Positions 59,162 through 64,000 of a stretch of DNA of 64,000 nt are shown in pieces. The notes under the pieces were generated by a model. The model had not been told where the DNA came from. It saw only the letters and a list, made by a program, of their open reading frames with translations, and ran no database searches. The stretch comes from DAOPXV01 sp964551445 (GTDB lineage Bacteria > Muiribacteriota > UBA9980). The DNA lies in assembly GCA_964551445.1 (NCBI GenBank), contig CAZKCG010000006.1, forward strand, positions 62,001-126,000. Reading direction: 5' to 3'. Made by a program: the position numbers and the translations under genes. Numbering within the stretch: the stretch's first letter is position 1; every line of letters begins with the position of its first letter.

Positions 59162-61222
59162 TTATTTTATGGAATTGATCATTTCGAGCATTTCCGGAAG
59201 TTTTATGTAGCCCTGGATCTCTTTAGGATAAAGCGCGCCGGAGCTTTCATAAAAAACGATGTAAGGCATGAACGGCGAACTGAATTTTTCCTTTTTTATT
59301 AACGCGCCCTTGCCGGATGAATTCGTGCAGTCGAGTTTGATCTTCACGAAGTTTTTTGAGGCGTTTATAAAATCAGGGTTTTTGAATATATCTGAATCCA
59401 TCTGTTTGCATGGTATGCACCAGTCGGCGTAAAAATCTATGATGACGGGCTTTTTTCCGGCTTTCGCGAGCGCCATGCCCTCGTCGTAATCTTTTATCCA
59501 GTCTGAAAATTCCGCGCTGGATATTTTCGAAGGGCCGCCGGACGCGTTTTGAGCGTTAGTTGAAACCGCTTCGTGCCCGTTCGTCCGTCCGTTTCCTGAA
59601 AGGCTTATGAATCCAAGCTCGGAAATTCCCGAGGCGAAAAATAACGCCGCTATGAACACGGAGACGATACCAAGGGCTTTTGCCAGATGATTCGCGACCG
59701 GTGTGTTTTCATCCACGGTTGAAAAGACGCCGAGAATGACGGCGGTCAGGGACGCGAAAATGCCAGCGGTTATAATGAGAGCAGCTTTCGCCATTACGAA
59801 CTGCATGAAGTAAAGCGTGATCCATAAAAGCACCAGGCCGAAGAAGTTCTTCACGCGCACCATCCACATTCCGGATCTGGGCATGAAGCGCGCGCCCATG
59901 GCGAAGACGAGAAACAGCATTCCAAGGCCCATGCCGTATGAAAAAAGCATTATGAAACCTATCGGTATCGATTTAATGGCTGAAACGAATATTAAAAGCG
60001 AACCAGCGAAAGGCCCTACGCAGGGCGCCGCGACAAGCCCCATAGTAAGCCCCATCGTAAACGCCCCGTAAAATCCCTGTTCGGACTGGCCGACCTTTGA
60101 CATGACGGCGTCCGGCATTTTAATTTCATAGAACTCGAACATCGCGCCCGCGAAAAATAAAAGCAGCGCGCAGACGAATCCGACTATCCACGGGTTCGCC
60201 ATAATGGAACCCATATCGACGCCGAACAATGTGACGGCGACGCCGAGTATCGCGAAAGAAAGCGCTATCCCGACGACGAAAGTGAGCGCGAGTGAAAATG
60301 TCCTGGCGCGGGAATTTTCTCCCTGGTTGGCGAAAAAGGCCACGGTTATCGGGATCATAGGATATACGCACGGCGTCAGAGACGATACGAGGCCCCAGAA
60401 GAACGCTATTAGTATGGCGTAAATGAAGCTTTCTTCATAAAATTTCATGAAAGTGCTCTTTGAACCGGAGTTTTTTGAGACCGATCCAGATCCGGGCTGT
60501 TTTTTTTCATCGACGACGCTGCCGGTTATATCAGAAGTTTTTTTGGCGTTAGCCGGATCGTTACTAATTGCGGGTGTTTTGCCGGCATTAGCAGCGTCTT
60601 TGGAGATTTGCGTTTCCGGCGTCGAGCCGGATGAATTTTTATCCGTGCCGTTCGCCGCGGTCGTTTTGACTATAAAGGAATTGCTGCCGTTCGCCGCATT
60701 AGTGCTTTCCGGAGACGCCGGGCCGCCGGTCTGAATGGGCGCGGCCGCTTTAACGCTGAGGGATATCTCAAAAGTTTCCTTCTGCGGCGCGGTGCACATA
60801 TCGTCGGTGCAGGCCTGATATTGGACCTCGACCGGTATTTTAACGCTTTTGCCGGCGTGCCTGGGATTTACGGATAGAAGTATCCTGGCTTCCGCGCTGT
60901 CTTCGAACAATAAAAGATCTTCGCCCATTATCTTTTTTTTCAGCGGTTCCGGGAAAGCTGTTTCATAAGATACGGCGTCTTCAGCTGAAATTTTAAAAGA
61001 GACGGGGACCCCGGTTTTATCGCCGGGAGCATAGATATGATAGGGTTTTTCAATCTTTATTCTTACGAGGACCTCGATCGTTTGGCCGGAAGCGGCTTCC
61101 ACGGTTAAAACCGCTGCCGAAAAGGATGCCTGGCCGGCGCATGCGTCTGAAAACATTGGAAAAGCCGAAAAAAATAAAAAAAACAGCAATGAAATAAGGT
61201 TTATGATACTTTTGAAATGCAT
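59162..61222 (-). CDS. dsbD: Thiol:disulfide interchange protein DsbD
   Basis: 686 residues from ATG 61222 (AGGAG 10 nt upstream); the frame is open to 61276 without support. All three parts are present: a signal peptide and DsbD-alpha domain with a Cys pair (YQACTDDMCTAP); a Ser/Ala/Lys-rich linker; eight membrane helices with the redox pair in SLTPCVYPMIP and VAAPCVGPFAG; and a C-terminal thioredoxin domain with ADWCIPCKQ (C602, C605). It passes electrons from cytosolic thioredoxin to periplasmic thiols. Its place at the head of an operon with a Cys-rich-tailed membrane protein may be functional. Confidence 0.95.
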   Translation of the reverse strand: MHFKSIINLISLLFFLFFSAFPMFSDACAGQASFSAAVLTVEAASGQTIEVLVRIKIEKPYHIYAPGDKTGVPVSFKISAEDAVSYETAFPEPLKKKIMGEDLLLFEDSAEARILLSVNPRHAGKSVKIPVEVQYQACTDDMCTAPQKETFEISLSVKAAAPIQTGGPASPESTNAANGSNSFIVKTTAANGTDKNSSGSTPETQISKDAANAGKTPAISNDPANAKKTSDITGSVVDEKKQPGSGSVSKNSGSKSTFMKFYEESFIYAILIAFFWGLVSSLTPCVYPMIPITVAFFANQGENSRARTFSLALTFVVGIALSFAILGVAVTLFGVDMGSIMANPWIVGFVCALLLFFAGAMFEFYEIKMPDAVMSKVGQSEQGFYGAFTMGLTMGLVAAPCVGPFAGSLLIFVSAIKSIPIGFIMLFSYGMGLGMLFLVFAMGARFMPRSGMWMVRVKNFFGLVLLWITLYFMQFVMAKAALIITAGIFASLTAVILGVFSTVDENTPVANHLAKALGIVSVFIAALFFASGISELGFISLSGNGRTNGHEAVSTNAQNASGGPSKISSAEFSDWIKDYDEGMALAKAGKKPVIIDFYADWCIPCKQMDSDIFKNPDFINASKNFVKIKLDCTNSSGKGALIKKEKFSSPFMPYIVFYESSGALYPKEIQGYIKLPEMLEMINSIK

Positions 61223-61267
61223 TTTATGTGTTCTCCTAGCGTTAAATTTCGAATATAAGCTTATTAT

Positions 61268-61296
61268 ATTATACATATATAGAAAAAAAATGTCAA
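61268..61296 (-). promoter_or_regulatory. Perfect sigma-70 promoter of dsbD operon
   Basis: Minus strand TTGACA (61291-61296), 17 nt, TATAAT (61268-61273). Leader about 40 nt to ATG 61222. It points away from the promoter at 61426-61454. Confidence 0.8.
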
Positions 61297-61425
61297 TAAA
61301 AAGATGACCTTAAGCGTTATGATACCATTATCTTAAAATATGGCCGAAAATTTTTTTTCGACGCGGAATGTAAGAAAGACGGATGGTTTGAATAAGTTAT
61401 CGATGCCCGCGACGTGGCGTTTTTT

Positions 61426-61454
61426 TTGACAAAGGTCTTTTTTTCTGGTATAAT
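61426..61454 (+). promoter_or_regulatory. Perfect sigma-70 promoter of the secreted protease gene
   Basis: TTGACA (61426-61431), 17 nt, TATAAT (61449-61454). Leader about 27 nt to ATG 61488. Both hexamers and spacer are consensus, so expression should be high. Confidence 0.85.
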
Positions 61455-61487
61455 CATTACATCATTTTAAGAAAGAAGGTATTTAGT

Positions 61488-63083
61488 ATGAAGAATAACT
61501 TTTCTTTTTCGGGTTTAATGAAGAAAACCCTCGCTATACTTGTAGCAGTGCCTATAGTTTTAACCGCTTTTACGGGCGCCGCGCTCGCGGATAAACCGAC
61601 GACATATTTAGCGCCCAAGTATCAGGACATCCCTTTCAAGGCTGAAAACGCTTTTATATCGGTGGCTCCCGCTATGGACGCCGCCACTCAGAACCCTTCG
61701 ATGGTCCAGGTCACCAACGAATGCGAACTTCTCGAAGTTGCAAGCCCTAAAGGATTTAAAGTAGGCGTATTTGCCGGCGGCGGAGACTACGCTAAAGACG
61801 TTATTCCCAACCTGATGAAATCAGCTGAAATGCTTGATTCCGCAAAACTCAGGATCATAGCCAGAATGGTGAAACTCCAGCTGATAACTGAATCAGGCAA
61901 CGCAAGATACGCAGAATTCTATAAAAAATTCGTTACCGCCCCGATCGCCATGTTCGTAGGCCTTAACGCCGGAACCGGCCCCGCATGCGCTCCAATGGCA
62001 TTATATCTCCCTTTAAAAGACGGAACCTCATATTTCTTCAACACCGTAACATTCGTCGAAGATATACCCAAAATGTTCATGATCGCCGACGCTATCAATA
62101 ACGATACCTTCGATCTCGTAGTGGCTCACGAGAACGCGCACGGCATTATGTTCGACATGTACGGCTCGCAGATGAAAAAAGTCGAAAAGAAAAGCAATCT
62201 CGGTCATGACGGCCCGGTTATATCCGACCGCGGACTCGCTTACATCGAAGGATGGGCTGAAGCTTTTGAAGCTCTTTACGGCCCGACCAACCCTCTTTTG
62301 AAGCTGAAAGAATCGGAACGCGAAAAATACAGACTTTCCGAATTTTTATTCACGCGTCAGGACCCCGTCCGCCGCGACAGATATATCTGGCAGACGACGA
62401 AAAAAAGAACCGGCCTTTTGAAGAACGGCCTCCAGATATTATCGACCGAAGGCGCCGTAGCCGGTATTTTCTATGACATATTAACCTCGAAAGCGATAAA
62501 AGACCCTTTCATAAAATCCATCACCATAATGTATAAATTCCGTCCCGTCGATTTCATGGGATTTCTTGAAGGCTTCGTAAAAACATTCCCGGAAGACAAG
62601 AACGTGTTATACAGAATATTCCTCGAAGGAACCAACTACGCGACGGTTTCCAACAAGGCGCGCGGTCTTTATTTCGACTACTATCAGGCGAAACTCAAAT
62701 ACGTAAAAAAAGAGATGGAACAGAAAGCCTTCTACGAAATTAAGAACAAATGGACGGCTTTCAAAGAAGATCTCTTCAAAAACGCAATGGAAACCAACAA
62801 TATCTTCGCGAACGTCGGACCTGACCTCTTCATGAATGTTGCCGTCATTCCCGCGATCCCGCAGGCTAAAGATCTTCACATCAATATATCGACGATCCAG
62901 CCCGGCCTCCTTTCGAAATTGGGCCTTACGGGTCTTGCTGACGAAGATATCGACAAGATGATCCAGGCGCGCGAAGCCATGGGCGTTCTTCCTTATAAGA
63001 CGGCTACCGAAGCTTTGAAGAGCATGCTCGGCGAGGAAAAAGCCAACAAGGTCATCACCGAAAACAAGATAACCGACCTTTAA
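61488..63083 (+). CDS. Secreted gluzincin-like metalloprotease with helix-hairpin-helix-like tail
   Basis: 531 residues with signal peptide (cleavage near ALADK). The zinc motif is HENAH (214-218, in VVAHENAHGIMFDMYG) and a likely third ligand is Glu258 in YIEGWAEAFE, as in gluzincins. The middle part is helical. The last 70 residues, INISTIQPGLLSKLG then DIDKMIQAREAMG, have the pattern of ComEA-type helix-hairpin-helix domains, strange for a protease. AAGAAGG precedes the ATG. Codon use is regular and the promoter is perfect consensus, suggesting an abundant protein. I do not recognise the family beyond the zinc motif. Confidence 0.82.
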   Translation: MKNNFSFSGLMKKTLAILVAVPIVLTAFTGAALADKPTTYLAPKYQDIPFKAENAFISVAPAMDAATQNPSMVQVTNECELLEVASPKGFKVGVFAGGGDYAKDVIPNLMKSAEMLDSAKLRIIARMVKLQLITESGNARYAEFYKKFVTAPIAMFVGLNAGTGPACAPMALYLPLKDGTSYFFNTVTFVEDIPKMFMIADAINNDTFDLVVAHENAHGIMFDMYGSQMKKVEKKSNLGHDGPVISDRGLAYIEGWAEAFEALYGPTNPLLKLKESEREKYRLSEFLFTRQDPVRRDRYIWQTTKKRTGLLKNGLQILSTEGAVAGIFYDILTSKAIKDPFIKSITIMYKFRPVDFMGFLEGFVKTFPEDKNVLYRIFLEGTNYATVSNKARGLYFDYYQAKLKYVKKEMEQKAFYEIKNKWTAFKEDLFKNAMETNNIFANVGPDLFMNVAVIPAIPQAKDLHINISTIQPGLLSKLGLTGLADEDIDKMIQAREAMGVLPYKTATEALKSMLGEEKANKVITENKITDL

Positions 63084-63155
63084 TATTAAAATCGTCCGAT
63101 CATAAAGACAGGGCGATAACCTGAAAAATAGTCTTAAAAATAAAATATCGAACAG

Positions 63156-63190
63156 GGGCGCGTAAAATATAATACGCGCCCTTATTTTTT
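63156..63190 (+). terminator. Terminator of the secreted protease gene
   Basis: GGGCGCGTA (63156-63164) pairs over 9 bp with TACGCGCCC (63173-63181), followed by TTATTTTTT. Confidence 0.85.
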
Positions 63191-63257
63191 AATCGTTTTT
63201 GAAGTTATTTGGTATTTTGAATGATTTTTCCATTGTAAATTCATCGCCTTTCCAAAT

Positions 63258-63290
63258 AAAAAAGGGCCTTCCGGAGAAAGCCCTTTTTGG
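63258..63290 (-). terminator. Terminator of serC
   Basis: AAAAAGGGC and GCCCTTTTT pair around a CTTTCTCCGGAAG core; on the minus strand the stem is followed by a T-run and lies about 20 bp after the serC stop. Confidence 0.8.
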
Positions 63291-63308
63291 TGATATATAT
63301 TGAAAAAA

Positions 63309-64000
63309 TTAGCTGTTCTTCTTTTCGAAGTCGTCCATGAAAGCTACAAGGGCTTTTACGGATTCCATCGGAACCGCGTTATAAAGCGATGCTCTGATGC
63401 CGCCGACCGAACGGTGGCCTTTCAAGCCTTCCATTGTGAGAGCCTTGGCTTCTTTCAGGAATTTTTCCTCGAGTTCTTCGGTTTTAAGTCTGAAAGGGAT
63501 ATTCATAAGCGAGCGGCTGTCTTTTCTGACCGTTCCGCGGTAGAAATCGTTCTTGTCGAGGCGGTCGTAGAGTATTTTCGCCTTCGCGATGTTGATCTCC
63601 TGCATTTTTGAGAGGCCGCCTATTTTTTTGAGCCATTTGAGAACGAGGCCGATCATGTAAATAGTGAAGCAGGGCGGAGTGTTGTAGAGCGACGGCTCTT
63701 TCGCCATGATCTTGTAGTTGCACATCGTGGGGATGTTCTTCGGGCTTTTTTCAAGAAGGTCGTTTCTGATGATAACGACGGTAGCGCCAGCGGGGCCTAC
63801 GTTCTTCTGAGCGCCGGCGTATATTAACGCGAATTTTTTAACGTCGACGGGCCGCGAGCAGAAATCGGACGACATGTCGCAGACGAGATCTACCTTTCCG
63901 GTTTCTGGAAAGCTTTGCCATTCGGTACCGCGGATGGTGTTGTTAGAGGTCATGTGAAGATACGCCGCGTCCGGGCTGATCTCGAATTTTTCAGGGATAT
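63309..64000 (-). CDS. serC: Phosphoserine aminotransferase, N-terminus cut by window edge
   Basis: Only the C-terminal about 230 codons are in the window; the frame continues beyond 64000 as ...ISPDAAYLHMTSNNTIRGTEW. PLP-binding signs are SSDFCSRPVD and the Schiff-base lysine in IYAGAQKNVGPAG. The end VGGIRASLYNAVP and MESVKALVAFMDDF are typical of SerC. The enzyme makes 3-phosphoserine from 3-phosphohydroxypyruvate and glutamate in serine synthesis, and 4-phosphohydroxythreonine for vitamin B6 in some bacteria. The annotated internal Met 63953 is not a start. Confidence 0.95.
   Translation of the reverse strand, partial: IPEKFEISPDAAYLHMTSNNTIRGTEWQSFPETGKVDLVCDMSSDFCSRPVDVKKFALIYAGAQKNVGPAGATVVIIRNDLLEKSPKNIPTMCNYKIMAKEPSLYNTPPCFTIYMIGLVLKWLKKIGGLSKMQEINIAKAKILYDRLDKNDFYRGTVRKDSRSLMNIPFRLKTEELEEKFLKEAKALTMEGLKGHRSVGGIRASLYNAVPMESVKALVAFMDDFEKKNS

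Overview
The window is about 45% GC and gene-dense, with many short overlaps between genes. It looks like a chromosome fragment of an uncultured diderm bacterium. The envelope points to an outer membrane: a porin-like protein carrying an N-terminal SLH domain (28.0-30.4 kb), PorV/UPF0164-like barrels, a lipoprotein and a full-length DsbD. SLH-anchored porins are typical of diderms of the Terrabacteria side. The many prepilin-like secreted proteins remind me of candidate phyla such as Wallbacteria or Riflebacteria, but that is a guess from style, not a placement. Housekeeping promoters are close to the sigma-70 consensus; several are perfect TTGACA-17-TATAAT. Ten N at 39706-39715 show that this is an assembled scaffold. 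I found no tRNA, rRNA, CRISPR array, insertion sequence or prophage.

Layout. 0-2.1 kb: 3' truncated, minus-strand secreted surface protein. 2.6-7.9 kb: anhydro-MurNAc kinase, a long AlaX-type tRNA editing protein, an ECF sigma factor with a small membrane partner, and an anchored exported protein. 8.1-12.0 kb: coiled-coil, TPR and unknown-protein operon. 12.0-14.9 kb (minus): Yip1-like protein, exported protein, gamma-family trans-sulfuration enzyme. 15.2-21.1 kb: ECF sigma factor, FecR-type anti-sigma factor, a K-I-J-like prepilin trio and a small exported protein. 21.6-23.9 kb: GAF/HD-GYP phosphodiesterase and an OmpR-type regulator. 24.0-30.4 kb (minus): envelope operon of SLH porin, CBM48-like lipoprotein, glucodextranase-C-like protein and PorV-like barrel. 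30.8-38.2 kb: TIM-barrel isomerase, HEAT protein, M6 protease plus PorV-like barrel, HD-GYP, Bax-inhibitor-1. 38.3-42.4 kb (minus): S51 peptidase, then an outer-membrane protein, cupredoxin and adenylyl cyclase operon. 42.9-46.9 kb: exported EEP hydrolase, tandem C39 peptidase-like protein, beta-propeller-like protein. 47.0-52.3 kb: a second prepilin trio, transglutaminase, ECF sigma factor and FecR anti-sigma factor. 52.4-56.2 kb: kinase-fold protein, pyruvate kinase fused to a ferredoxin, methyltransferase. 56.2-61.2 kb (minus): DsbD, nucleotidyltransferase-like protein, TIGR04222-like Gly/Cys-tailed membrane protein, radical SAM/SPASM enzyme. 61.5-63.1 kb: secreted gluzincin-like protease from a perfect promoter. 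63.3-64.0 kb: serC, cut by the window edge.

The main story is export and envelope biology under alternative sigma control. Two paralogous modules, each an ECF sigma factor, a zinc-finger/FecR anti-sigma factor and a three-gene minor-pilin-like set, lie about 30 kb apart. The points I rate highest are these paired modules, the pyruvate kinase-ferredoxin fusion, the DsbD/TIGR04222/radical SAM cluster, and a four-copy intergenic element built of 7-nt periodic arms around sequence-variable hairpins.
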